Source: Adlercreutzia equolifaciens
GTDB taxonomy: Bacteria; Actinomycetota; Coriobacteriia; Coriobacteriales; Eggerthellaceae
Length of the DNA: 64,000 nucleotides
NCBI RefSeq assembly: GCF_029076695.1
Contig: NZ_JARFIK010000002.1
Coordinates: 62,001-126,000 of the forward strand
Direction: 5' to 3'
Shown here: positions 1 to 7,829 of the stretch, piece by piece
Layout: the number at the start of each line of letters is the position of its first letter
How positions within the stretch are numbered: position 1 is the first letter of the stretch
The notes under the pieces: generated by a model
What the model was told of the DNA's origin: nothing
Seen by the model: only the letters and a program-made list of their open reading frames with translations
Databases searched by the model: none
Translations under genes and position numbers: made by a program

Positions 1-93
1 GGCAATGCGAACTGGCTCACCAACGCGGCCCTCGACGACGTGTGCAAGGTGCCCGAGTACAAGGTGTGCGCCGTAGCCGTGGAACGGCTGTAG
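1..93 (+). CDS. C-terminus of a molybdopterin oxidoreductase catalytic subunit (partial)
   Basis: Only the last 30 codons and a TAG stop lie in the window. The peptide begins GNANWLTN and ends with KVPEYKVCAVAVERL. This pattern (Gly-Asn-Ala-Asn, a short loop, then a final strand) is typical of the end of DMSO-reductase-family catalytic subunits, whose last domain binds one of the two MGD cofactors. The next gene, 176 bp downstream on the same strand, is another molybdoenzyme, which supports the reading. Substrate and full length cannot be judged. Confidence 0.6.
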   Translation, partial: GNANWLTNAALDDVCKVPEYKVCAVAVERL

Positions 94-160
94 CGTGAGG
101 AACCGACTCAACAATAGCCTGTTCGTGGCCTAAAACGTGGACAACTTATGGTCAATTCGC

Positions 161-196
161 GATGGCCCTCGGGAACCTTGGTCCCCGAGGGCCATC
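161..196 (+). terminator. Hairpin after the first molybdoenzyme gene
   Basis: A perfect 13-bp inverted repeat (GATGGCCCTCGGG at 161-173 and its complement at 184-196) has a 10-nt loop. It stands between the first stop codon and the next molybdoenzyme gene. The bases after it are GGGCGTTTACG, so the U-tract is weak. It could be a terminator or a processing site. Confidence 0.5.
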
Positions 197-269
197 GGGC
201 GTTTACGCTGTGTAAAAATGGCGAACTAAAACCAAGCAGAAGCGTGGACCGTAAAGGAAGCAAAAGCCC

Positions 270-3200
270 ATGGATTTGACGAGACGAGGATTTCTGGGAG
301 CTACCGGCGCCGCTGTGGCCGGGGTGGCCGCTGCGGGGTTGGGGCCCGCCGTGGCCGTAGCGGCTCCCGGTGATGAGGAGGCCGCCTCCCATCAGACGCA
401 GCATCGCTGCGTCTGCCCCGGGTGTTCGGCGGGGTGCGGCGTGGTATGCACCGTGGCCGACGGGCGCATTGTGGCCGTTGAGGGTGACGAGGAGCATCCT
501 CTGAACCGCGGAGGCTTGTGCGTGCTGGGCGCAGCGCAGGCCGACGGTCTGTGGCCCGAGACGCCGGGGGAGGGTTTGCCGGCCGCGGCGGCCCGGCCCA
601 CAACGCCGCTGGTGCGGCGTCCCGGGGCTGACGCCTGGGAGCCCCTGGAGTGGGATGCGGCCCTCGATGAGATTGCCGATTGGGTGAAGCAGGTGCGCGA
701 TGACTCCTTCGTCGAGAAGGAGGGCAAGGTTGCGGTGAACCGTTGCGACGGCCTGGCTAGCTTCGGTGGCGCTCGCCTGACCGCCGAAGAGCAGTACGCG
801 CTGGGAAAGGCGCTGCGCAGCTGGGGCGTCACGCGTGTTGACAGCGAGGCGAGCCTCGACCGTGCGGCTGGCTCGTGGGCCAGCACGGCCACCATTGGCG
901 CGCCTTCGGCGGAGGCTCCTCTGAGCAGCTGCGCCCATGCCAACGTTATTTTGTCGCTGGGCGTTGATCCGGTGCTGAACCCGGCTGTTCTGCCCTGGAT
1001 CGAGCAGGCTCAGGCCCAGGGTGCCACCTGGATTGTGGTCGACGATCATTTTACGGCCTCGGCCGAGCGTGCCGACCAGTTCGTGGCGCTGCGCCCCGGC
1101 ACGGCCATCGCGTTTCTGAACGGCCTGATGAACTATCTTATCCAGAACGATCTTTGGCAGCACGAGTACGTGCTCAACTTCACCAATGCGTCCTATGTGC
1201 TGGAGGGGAGCTTCGGGTTCGATAGCGACAAGGGGCTCTTTTCCGGCTGGAGCAAGAAGCGCGGCGCCTACGACCCGAGCGCCTGGGCCTATGAGAGCCT
1301 GCGCTCAACGGGCTGGAGCACGCTGCCTGGTAGCCCTTACGGGTGGGTTCGCTCGGCGGGCGTTCCCTCGTGGAAGCTTCCCGAGGTGCCTTCGGTGCAG
1401 CGTGACGTCACCCTGCGCAATCCCTTGTCGGCCTGGCAGCAGCTGGCCCTTCACGTGGGCCGCTACGACATCGACACGGTGGCTGCTATCTGCGGCGCCG
1501 ATGCGGGGTCCATTGAGCAGGCCTATGCGGCTTTCGGGGCCACGGGTGCCCCGGAGCAGGCGGGCACTATCCTGTACGGGGCCGGCCTGTCCGCTACCGA
1601 GACCGGTACCCAGGCCTGTCGTGCCGTGCTCATGGTGCAGTTGATGCTGGGCAACCTGGGCATGGCCGGCGGCGCAGTCCATGATTTGACCGGCGAGGCG
1701 AACAGCCAGGGCGCCCTCGACATGGGGTTGGTGGAGTACCTCCTACCGGGCTACCAGCCTATGCCCACCAAGGACACTGCCGCGCTGAAGACGTGGCTTG
1801 AGGCGCACACGGCGCCCGATGGCCAGCACACTGATCGAGCCAAGGCCCTGGTGTCGTTGCTCAAGGAGTGGTGGGGAAGCGCGGCCACGGTCGAGAACGA
1901 TTATGGCTTCAACTGGCTCCCCAAAACTTCGAGTGCGGCTGGTCAAGGACTGCTGGGCCTGGAGCGCGCTATCGACGACGGCACGGTGCAGGGCCTGTTC
2001 TTGTGGGAGGCCAACCCGGCGCGTCTGGCGGGGTCTGCTTTCACTGAGGCGCTGGCTTCGCTTGACTTCCTGGTGGCCACCGATGCGTCGGAAACCGAGG
2101 CGGCCACGTTCTGGCGCGCGCCCGACTTCGACGCTGCCTCATCGGGCACGACGGTCTACTTGCTCCCCTCGGCTCGTCCGTGGGAGAAAGACGGTACCTG
2201 GGTCAACGGTGCGCGTTGGTTGCAGTACAGCCCCCAGGCGGTAACGCCTCCCGAGGGGGCGCTCAGTGCCGGTGAGATTATCGATGGCCTGTGGATGCGT
2301 GTGGCCGAGCGCTATCGGGCGGACAAGGGCGTGTTCTCCACTCCTATTTTGAAGGCGAAATGGGACTACCGTGCGAACGACCAGTTCTGCCCGCGCAAGG
2401 TTTCCTGGGCTTTGAACGGCTATCTGGTGGCGGGCACTACCTTCGACGATGACACGGTCAAGTTGATGCGCCAGCCCTCCGAGGTGGCGGCCGATGGTTC
2501 CACGGCGTGCGGCGCGCTTATCTACAGCGGCAGCTGGAACAACGTGGCCGGTGCCGGCGATTACAGCCAGCAGCCCGTAGGGCGTCGCGAGGTCGACGAC
2601 CCGGCCGAGCTGCTCATCTTCGACCATTGGGGGTTCTCCTGGCCGGGCAATGTGCGCATTGCCGGCAACCGCGGCAGCTGCGGTTTGGCGGGACGGCCCT
2701 GGAACGCCGAGAAGACCGTGGTGGAATGGGACGGTACCCGCTGGATCCAGTACGATGCCGCCGATTTCCCAGCGGGCGGTACGGGCGAGAGTGTGCTGCC
2801 CGATAACCACGCGTTCCCCCAGCTGTGGGAGCAGTGCGGACGTTTGGTGGCCTTCGATGTGCCCACGGGCCCTCTGCCGGAGTTCTACAAGGTGTCCGGC
2901 TTGGTGGATTCTTCGGTGGTCAACGGCGCCGTCGAATGTCCCGTGCTGGCTCGGGGCGTGGTGGTCGACGATGAGGCAGCCGCTCAGGCCACGGTGACGG
3001 CGTGCTTGCGCACCGGGGGCTGGGACGGCGGCGGCCTGGGCGACGAGCGCTTCAGCGCCGCAGCCGCCTCGCTTGCTCCGGCCAATTACGTCGAGATGTC
3101 TCAGGAGCTGGCGGCCTCTTTAGGCGTGGTGTCGGGAGACGCGGTGCGCCTTTCCTGCGCGCAGGGGGCCCTAACGGCTTCAGCGTGGGTGACGGGGCGC

Positions 3201-3380
3201 TTGCGGCCCTTCACCAGCGGCGAGGGCGAGGGGCATACGGTACGGGTGACGGCGCCCTATGGATGGGATCATCCGAAGGTGCCGACAGCTGCCGTGGAAT
3301 CGTTGGTGCCCGACACCGGCGATGGCTGCACGGGGGCCCTGGCCCAGCAGGCATTTGCCGTGACCATCGAGAAAGCGTAG
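270..3380 (+). CDS. Formate dehydrogenase-N-like molybdopterin subunit lacking catalytic residues
   Basis: A 1036-residue Tat-exported protein (TRRGFLG near the N-terminus) that follows formate dehydrogenase-N alpha over its whole length, from the CPGCSAGC cluster motif (Cys49, 52, 56, 84) through KGLFSG and NLGMAGG to the terminal IEKA. It would be a periplasmic-side catalytic subunit paired with the four-cluster protein that follows. The key residues differ. The Sec/Cys position is Asp197 (codon GAC, 858-860), the next His is Arg198, the Arg of the LRGxxNxQG motif is Thr474, and the Lys after the last cluster Cys is Leu86. Formate oxidation is therefore doubtful. Asp could ligate Mo or W as in NarG, or the subunit may only carry electrons. 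The start is the ATG before the RR motif. Confidence 0.85.
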   Translation: MDLTRRGFLGATGAAVAGVAAAGLGPAVAVAAPGDEEAASHQTQHRCVCPGCSAGCGVVCTVADGRIVAVEGDEEHPLNRGGLCVLGAAQADGLWPETPGEGLPAAAARPTTPLVRRPGADAWEPLEWDAALDEIADWVKQVRDDSFVEKEGKVAVNRCDGLASFGGARLTAEEQYALGKALRSWGVTRVDSEASLDRAAGSWASTATIGAPSAEAPLSSCAHANVILSLGVDPVLNPAVLPWIEQAQAQGATWIVVDDHFTASAERADQFVALRPGTAIAFLNGLMNYLIQNDLWQHEYVLNFTNASYVLEGSFGFDSDKGLFSGWSKKRGAYDPSAWAYESLRSTGWSTLPGSPYGWVRSAGVPSWKLPEVPSVQRDVTLRNPLSAWQQLALHVGRYDIDTVAAICGADAGSIEQAYAAFGATGAPEQAGTILYGAGLSATETGTQACRAVLMVQLMLGNLGMAGGAVHDLTGEANSQGALDMGLVEYLLPGYQPMPTKDTAALKTWLEAHTAPDGQHTDRAKALVSLLKEWWGSAATVENDYGFNWLPKTSSAAGQGLLGLERAIDDGTVQGLFLWEANPARLAGSAFTEALASLDFLVATDASETEAATFWRAPDFDAASSGTTVYLLPSARPWEKDGTWVNGARWLQYSPQAVTPPEGALSAGEIIDGLWMRVAERYRADKGVFSTPILKAKWDYRANDQFCPRKVSWALNGYLVAGTTFDDDTVKLMRQPSEVAADGSTACGALIYSGSWNNVAGAGDYSQQPVGRREVDDPAELLIFDHWGFSWPGNVRIAGNRGSCGLAGRPWNAEKTVVEWDGTRWIQYDAADFPAGGTGESVLPDNHAFPQLWEQCGRLVAFDVPTGPLPEFYKVSGLVDSSVVNGAVECPVLARGVVVDDEAAAQATVTACLRTGGWDGGGLGDERFSAAAASLAPANYVEMSQELAASLGVVSGDAVRLSCAQGALTASAWVTGRLRPFTSGEGEGHTVRVTAPYGWDHPKVPTAAVESLVPDTGDGCTGALAQQAFAVTIEKA

Positions 3381-3389
3381 GGGGCGAAC

Positions 3390-4178
3390 ATGGCTGATAA
3401 CACTTTGTTGTTCGATGGCGCCCGTTGCATCGGCTGCAAGCGCTGCCAAATGGCATGCAGCGCTCAGCGCGGTCTGAAGGGGAGCGCCGAGGACGCTTCG
3501 TCGGTGACGGCGCCGGTGGCGCCGTGGGCGCCTGACGTGGACGGCAACGCGCTGATGGCGCTCACCTATTTGGAGCAGGCAGCGGGCGAGAAGGACTTCC
3601 AGTATACTTTCGGCCGCAAAAGCTGCATGCATTGCCGCGATGCGGCCTGCGTGCGCGTGTGTCCAACCGGGGCCATGGCCGTTGATGAGGAGACGGGCTT
3701 TGTGCGCAATCGCGCCGATCGGTGCGTAAGCTGCGGCCTGTGTGAGACCGTGTGCCCCTTCGACGTGCCGCGCATTAACGAGGCGCAGCGTCGCGTGGTG
3801 AAATGCGACGGCTGTGCCGATGTGGTGGCTTCCGGCGAGGCGCCGCTGTGCGTGGGAGCTTGCTCCGCCGGCGCGCTGCTGTTTGGTGAGCGCGCCGATC
3901 TATTGGAGGAAGGCCAACAGCGCGTGGCAGCCTTGCAGGAGCAGGGCTTTGCGGACGCGTGCCTGTTCGGTGCCACTGAGCAGGGCGGTTTGCGCGTGCT
4001 GGAGGTTTTGAAGTACGGCCTGGCCGGGGTGCGCGGCGAGGTGCTGGCCGATACTGGCTCTAACAAGACCGTGCAGGCCGTCGAGCTGACCGGCCCGGTT
4101 TCCCTGGGCGTGCTCGGAGTGCTTACCGTAGGAGGTATCGTGCTGTTCGGCTACGGCATGAAGCAGCCTAAGCGGTAA
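3390..4178 (+). CDS. Four-cluster ferredoxin subunit, FdnH-like, membrane anchored
   Basis: 262 residues, starting 9 bp after the catalytic subunit. The first cluster motif is CIGCKRCQMAC; further Cys groups are SCMHCRDAACVRVC, CVSCGLCETVC and a CDGC...CVGAC pair, giving four 4Fe-4S clusters as in FdnH/HybA. A single hydrophobic helix near the C-terminus (about residues 236-256) followed by KQPKR matches the anchor of formate dehydrogenase-N beta. It would pass electrons between the Mo subunit and a membrane partner. No cytochrome b or NrfD gamma subunit follows, so the partner must be encoded elsewhere or absent. The subunit itself looks fully competent, unlike its partner. Confidence 0.88.
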   Translation: MADNTLLFDGARCIGCKRCQMACSAQRGLKGSAEDASSVTAPVAPWAPDVDGNALMALTYLEQAAGEKDFQYTFGRKSCMHCRDAACVRVCPTGAMAVDEETGFVRNRADRCVSCGLCETVCPFDVPRINEAQRRVVKCDGCADVVASGEAPLCVGACSAGALLFGERADLLEEGQQRVAALQEQGFADACLFGATEQGGLRVLEVLKYGLAGVRGEVLADTGSNKTVQAVELTGPVSLGVLGVLTVGGIVLFGYGMKQPKR

Positions 4179-4185
4179 CGAGAGG

Positions 4186-4242
4186 AGCTCCGCTGACGTT
4201 GGCTTCCTGTTGCCGATGGTGACAGGAGGGGTCGGCGGAGCT
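4186..4242. terminator. Bidirectional terminator hairpin between convergent genes
   Basis: Arms AGCTCCGCTGAC (4186-4197) and GTCGGCGGAGCT (4231-4242) pair with one mismatch, and an inner TCCTGT/ACAGGA pair lengthens the stem. It lies between the FeS subunit (plus) and the zeta-like toxin (minus, ending at 4252), as expected for a shared terminator. Confidence 0.6.
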
Positions 4243-4251
4243 TCTGATTTG

Positions 4252-5037
4252 CTAGCTTGTTTTCGACTCGAGCGTCGCGCGGAGGCGGTTGAGTTTTTCT
4301 TTCAGGAACTGGTAGTGGCTCTTCTCTTCGGCAGTCCAGGGGCCGAAGAGGGTTTCCGCGAGAACTTCGTTGGCGGTGCCTTGCCGGTCTTCGCGGGGAA
4401 ATAGGCAGACTTGGCTGCGCGTGTACAGATAGATGTTTTCGAAGGTGCCGCTGTCTTCAAGAGTGTGCAGGTTGCTGACAATTTGATCGACGATGTTGCG
4501 ATGGTGGGCCGGATCGGTGGCGCGGGGGGTGGTGCCTGCGACGCGCATCTCCTCGTAACGCAACTGGCAGCTGAGCAGCGATATCTCGGGCTTCACGGCC
4601 ATAAGGGCCAGCGATACGCGATAGCTGCGCTCTTTCAGGAGACGGGCGGTTTTCAGGGGCACGTCCGCCGTGCGCAGCGTGCCCTCCACGATGAGGTTGT
4701 AGCCAAACCGTGAAAGCCGGTCGATCAGCGCCTCGGTCATAGCGCCAGCCCAGGAGGCGGTGTGCAGCACGTAGTCGTCGCCGTAGAGCTTCTTCAGCTG
4801 CCGAAAGCGCGGATGGAAAGAGCGATACTCGTCGCCATTGACAACAATGACGTTGTTGGCGAACTTGCCCTTGAAAATGTCATGGAGTGTGGTTTTCCCT
4901 GCACCGCTCTGACCGTCCAGTAGTACGGCTTGAGGATGGGTCGAGGGCGCGATGGCAGGCGGATAAGTGAGCGACGTGATAAGGGTGGCAGCGACAGCGT
5001 TGAGCTCCTGGGTGGTGTAGGCAGCAAGCTCCTCCAT
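4252..5037 (-). CDS. Zeta-type toxin, P-loop kinase
   Basis: 261 residues with a Walker A loop DGQSGAGKTT near residue 44, a following VVNGDEYRSFHPRF segment, and VEGTLRTADV. This order (P-loop, Asp-Glu-x-Arg-x-x-His-Pro, then EGT) is that of the zeta toxin family, whose known members phosphorylate UDP-N-acetylglucosamine and block cell-wall synthesis. The ATG overlaps the stop of the upstream HTH gene by one base (TAATG), so the two are translationally coupled. That pairs a zeta toxin with a HTH antitoxin in place of the classical epsilon protein. Substrate is inferred from the family only. Confidence 0.8.
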   Translation of the reverse strand: MEELAAYTTQELNAVAATLITSLTYPPAIAPSTHPQAVLLDGQSGAGKTTLHDIFKGKFANNVIVVNGDEYRSFHPRFRQLKKLYGDDYVLHTASWAGAMTEALIDRLSRFGYNLIVEGTLRTADVPLKTARLLKERSYRVSLALMAVKPEISLLSCQLRYEEMRVAGTTPRATDPAHHRNIVDQIVSNLHTLEDSGTFENIYLYTRSQVCLFPREDRQGTANEVLAETLFGPWTAEEKSHYQFLKEKLNRLRATLESKTS

Positions 5038-5606
5038 TAAGCCGCTCGTTTCATGGTACGGTTGATCAGGTTACGCATGCAGCAAAGCTCGCCTTCCATG
5101 CGGGAAAGCGCGGTATGGTCAAGGGCTTCGCTGGTGGTAATTTCGGGCTTCAAGAGGGAGATCTGGGCAAACATGTCCTCATAAACAAGCTTGAGGCCTT
5201 CGTCGTGGGTGGCTTCGGCTTCCATGAGGCCGCGCATGATGTCTCCCAAAAGCTCGGCTGCTTTCTCGTTGAGTACTTCTTGCTGCAGGGTGAGCTCGTA
5301 GATCTCGTTGATGTCCATGGTGTTTCCCTCCTCGTCAAAGGTGACTTCGGCGTACACGATGCGCTCGACGCTTTCTCGCTGCTTGGGAGAGAGCGCTTCG
5401 CCCTCGCGTTCCAAGCAGTCGGCCATGAACTGGGGGATGGCGGCAGCACGAATAAGATTGGCGTTGGCCTTGGTGGGCTTTGCGCCGTTTTCATAGCGGG
5501 CGATGCTGGCTTCCCCGATGCCGAGTATGCGGGCGAAGGCCTGCTGAGATAAACCGTAATGACGCCGAATATCCTTAATGGCTTCGGGAGTGAGGGGGTC
5601 GATCAT
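5037..5606 (-). CDS. HTH (XRE/HigA-like) antitoxin-type regulator
   Basis: 189 residues. The N-terminal 60 residues hold a helix-turn-helix (IRRHYGLSQQAFARILGIGE, then SIARYENG), typical of XRE/MqsA-type antitoxins. The rest is predicted helical and Glu-rich and may bind the toxin. I chose the ATG at 5606 because GAGGAAGG lies 7 bases before it; the upstream in-frame ATG at 5645 has no such site. Its stop overlaps the start of the zeta-type toxin. It probably represses its own AT-rich promoter just upstream. Toxin neutralisation is inferred from this arrangement. Confidence 0.75.
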   Translation of the reverse strand: MIDPLTPEAIKDIRRHYGLSQQAFARILGIGEASIARYENGAKPTKANANLIRAAAIPQFMADCLEREGEALSPKQRESVERIVYAEVTFDEEGNTMDINEIYELTLQQEVLNEKAAELLGDIMRGLMEAEATHDEGLKLVYEDMFAQISLLKPEITTSEALDHTALSRMEGELCCMRNLINRTMKRAA

Positions 5607-5645
5607 GACAATTCCTTCCTCGCGGTGTTGGTGGGATAGTACCAT

Positions 5646-5722
5646 CTTGTGATAAGCAAGGAAAGATTGAATACCATCTATTGATTAAATTATTTTCTAA
5701 AATATATCAAATGATAGATAAA
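5646..5722 (-). promoter_or_regulatory. AT-rich promoter/operator region of the toxin-antitoxin operon
   Basis: A 77-bp AT-rich island in otherwise GC-rich DNA, between the end of the sigma-factor gene and the antitoxin gene. It carries an imperfect inverted repeat (ATCTATTGAT near 5677 and ATCAAATGATAGAT near 5707). It is the likely site of promoter and autoregulation. No exact -10/-35 pair is claimed. Confidence 0.45.
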
Positions 5723-7039
5723 TCAATTACCTTGCTCGAGTACCACGAGAGGCGGAAGGCTGCCATGGTCGACCACGCGCCCTTCGTGCTGCCCCCATTC
5801 TTCAATGATGCGCTGTACCAGCAGTTGGCTCCGGCGTTCGAAGTCAGGTACCAAGGCGAAGCGGTACGTCTTCGTCTGAGTGCTGCCATCGGTAAAGGTG
5901 GCGGTCAGGATCAGCTCACTGCCTTCAAGGGCGCGGGCGGCTTCGACGAACCCCGCGGGCACGACCTCGCTCCAGTACGCGTTGTAGTGGTCGTCCTGCG
6001 TGGCGTTTTCGTAGCGCCTCCTGAGGTTATCGCTCAAAGGTTGAATGACCTCGATGATCACGTCGATGCTGGCTTGAACCGCTTCGGAGTCGGTGTAGTC
6101 GATAGTGATGCTCTTGCACGGGTCTCGGTAGGGCGCCAGGGCCTCGTCCGTCCCTTCGTAGGAGAACCACGCTTCCGATCCGGTAAGTTCATAGGTGATC
6201 GAGGCCAGGTTGTTCCCGACGCATTGGGCATCGAAGTTGAACGTGGTGCATGATATGCCCGTGATATCTACGGGACCCTCCTCGAAGGGATCTTCGGGGT
6301 TGTAGTTGGGGTCCCAATACTGAGGATGCAGCCACCCGATACCCAGGGGCTCACTCGGGGTGATGGTGGTGGGCGCGGCGCCATCGGGCGCGGCCCAGGC
6401 GCGCAAGGCAAAGAAGTTGACCGCGGCGGGGGCGCGGTGCGCTGGGGCCTCTTCGTTTTCGGATGGTGCGCCGTTGACCGCCAGCAGTCCCACCAATACC
6501 GCAGCCAAGACGACGGCGCCGGCGGTCAGGAGACGTCGCAGGGTGCGGCGGGCTCGATAGAGCTGGGTGCGCACCGCGCCTGGGGTGGCGCCCGTAGCGC
6601 TAGCTATTTCGGCGGTAGAAAGATCGCGCTGATAGAAGAGATCTACGGCCGTGCGCTGATCGTCGGGCAGCTTCGAGAGGGCGCGATTCATTTCGTCACT
6701 GAAGCCGTCGGCGCTGCCGTTTTCCTCAAGGGCAGTGGCCAGCTTGCGTTCCGCTTCGGCCCGATGGCTCTCAAGGGAATCGGTGCGACTGAAGCTATGG
6801 GCTTTTTGGTGGTCGCGGCAGCGGTTGATGGTGACACGGATGAGCCATGCCTTCAGATGCTCGGAACTGGCGAAGTCCTGAGAGGCTTCCAGCAGTTTCT
6901 CAAATACCTCCTGGTAGACGTCATCGGCTTCGTCGGGAGAGCCCGTGCGCTTAAGCGCGACGCGGTACACGGTATCGCCCCAAGCGGCTACCGCCTCTTC
7001 GATAAACGACGTCTGTTCAGGCTCAATAGGTGGTCTCAT
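5723..7039 (-). CDS. Membrane-tethered ECF sigma factor with extracytoplasmic domain
   Basis: 438 residues. Residues about 15-85 form sigma region 2 (DEADDVYQEVFEKLL, then LKAWLIRVTINRCRDH) and about 115-170 region 4 (LPDDQRTAVDLFYQRDLSTAEIA split over two helices, then AVRTQLYRARRTLRRLL). A hydrophobic helix at about 172-190 follows at once, then about 245 residues predicted outside the membrane, with several Cys and no domain I recognise. An ECF factor is normally about 170-200 residues, so the C-terminal half is an added sensor or anti-sigma-like module. The start at 7039 has AAGGAG 7 bases upstream; the longer reading from 7117 would run across the promoter. It is the last gene of the ABC operon and has its own copy of the operon promoter motif. 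Confidence 0.85.
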   Translation of the reverse strand: MRPPIEPEQTSFIEEAVAAWGDTVYRVALKRTGSPDEADDVYQEVFEKLLEASQDFASSEHLKAWLIRVTINRCRDHQKAHSFSRTDSLESHRAEAERKLATALEENGSADGFSDEMNRALSKLPDDQRTAVDLFYQRDLSTAEIASATGATPGAVRTQLYRARRTLRRLLTAGAVVLAAVLVGLLAVNGAPSENEEAPAHRAPAAVNFFALRAWAAPDGAAPTTITPSEPLGIGWLHPQYWDPNYNPEDPFEEGPVDITGISCTTFNFDAQCVGNNLASITYELTGSEAWFSYEGTDEALAPYRDPCKSITIDYTDSEAVQASIDVIIEVIQPLSDNLRRRYENATQDDHYNAYWSEVVPAGFVEAARALEGSELILTATFTDGSTQTKTYRFALVPDFERRSQLLVQRIIEEWGQHEGRVVDHGSLPPLVVLEQGN

Positions 7040-7085
7040 GACATTTCTCCTTCCCCATAATACGAATGAGGAAGGAGAAATGTCA
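7039..7085 (-). promoter_or_regulatory. ECF-type promoter motif and 16-bp palindrome before the sigma gene
   Basis: Read on the minus strand, TGACATTTC (7085-7077), 11 bases, then TCGTATTA (7065-7058) resemble an ECF -35/-10 pair with a CGTA core. The same motif with the same spacing stands before the first gene of the operon (11417-11390). The site is also a perfect inverted repeat (7039-7054 and 7070-7085). One arm covers the stop codon of the ABC ATPase gene; the other covers the Shine-Dalgarno and first base of the sigma start. Confidence 0.7.
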
Positions 7086-7829
7086 CCAAGGCGCGGAATT
7101 ATTTTTTGCCGCCTCAAGAAAGAGGGGAAGGAAAGTGCCCCGAGGGTCGGCCAGTATCTCGGCGGGCGTACCCGCTTGAACGATACGGCCCGCCTCCATG
7201 ACCACGAGCTTGGTAGCCAGCGCCAGCGCTTCGGCGGGGTCGTGGGTAACGTAAAGGATGGGGACGTCCAGCCGTTGGGCTAGGCGGCGAAATTCCGTGC
7301 GCATGGTTAACCGCAGGTGGGCATCTAGGTTAGAGAGCGGCTCGTCCATGAGGAAGAGGCGCGGTTCGCGCACCAGGGCGCGTCCGATGGCCACGCGCTG
7401 CTGCTGGCCGCCTGAGAGTTGCGCGGGACGTCGATTGAGAATGTCGGTGATACCGAGCAGCTGGGCCGTGGCCTCAACGCGCTCGCGCCGTTGGGCACGC
7501 GGCGCGTGACGCAGCTTCAAAGGAAAGGCGATGTTCTGGGCTACGGTAAGGTGCGGATAGAGAGCGTAATCCTGGAAGACCATGGCGATGTCGCGCCGCG
7601 CGGGCTTCAGGGCGGTGATGTTTTGGCCGTCCAGCCAGATGGTGCCTGAACTGGGTGCGGTCAAACCGGCTACCAGGCGCAAGACTGTTGACTTGCCGCA
7701 TCCGGAGGGGCCGACGATAACGACGAAATCGTCGCAGCTTGCGGTCAAGGTGAAGGACTGGACAGCTGCTGTGGGGCCGTAGCATTTCGAAAGGTTCTCG
7801 ATGCGCAGAAAGGGAGCGAGATGGTTCAT
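7083..7829 (-). CDS. ABC transporter ATPase, sugar/osmolyte importer type
   Basis: 248 residues: Walker [11 protein letters not shown]-loop [14 protein letters not shown], signature LSGGQQQR, Walker [13 protein letters not shown] and switch VTHDPAEAL. The sequence follows MalK/UgpC/PotA-type ATPases but stops after the nucleotide-binding domain, so it lacks the usual C-terminal TOBE regulatory domain (about 350 residues in MalK). The ATG at 7829 overlaps the preceding stop (ATGA); a longer in-frame extension upstream is only the shadow of that gene. It energises the two permeases encoded upstream. Its stop codon lies within the palindrome that also covers the sigma-factor start. Confidence 0.9.
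   Translation of the reverse strand: MNHLAPFLRIENLSKCYGPTAAVQSFTLTASCDDFVVIVGPSGCGKSTVLRLVAGLTAPSSGTIWLDGQNITALKPARRDIAMVFQDYALYPHLTVAQNIAFPLKLRHAPRAQRRERVEATAQLLGITDILNRRPAQLSGGQQQRVAIGRALVREPRLFLMDEPLSNLDAHLRLTMRTEFRRLAQRLDVPILYVTHDPAEALALATKLVVMEAGRIVQAGTPAEILADPRGTFLPLFLEAAKNNSAPW

Noticed and set aside
858-860. Possible selenocysteine (in-frame TGA) in the formate-dehydrogenase-like gene
   Set aside because: The aligned codon is GAC (Asp). The frame is open for 1036 codons, so no recoding is needed and no Sec is encoded.
108-1163. Long minus-strand frame opposite the first molybdoenzyme gene
   Set aside because: It has Arg/Gly/Gln-rich composition with no domain and lies wholly opposite a gene with clear family motifs; a GC-rich shadow.
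2139-2810. 223-codon minus-strand frame within the molybdoenzyme gene
   Set aside because: No recognisable motif and no ribosome site; it is opposite conserved coding sequence.
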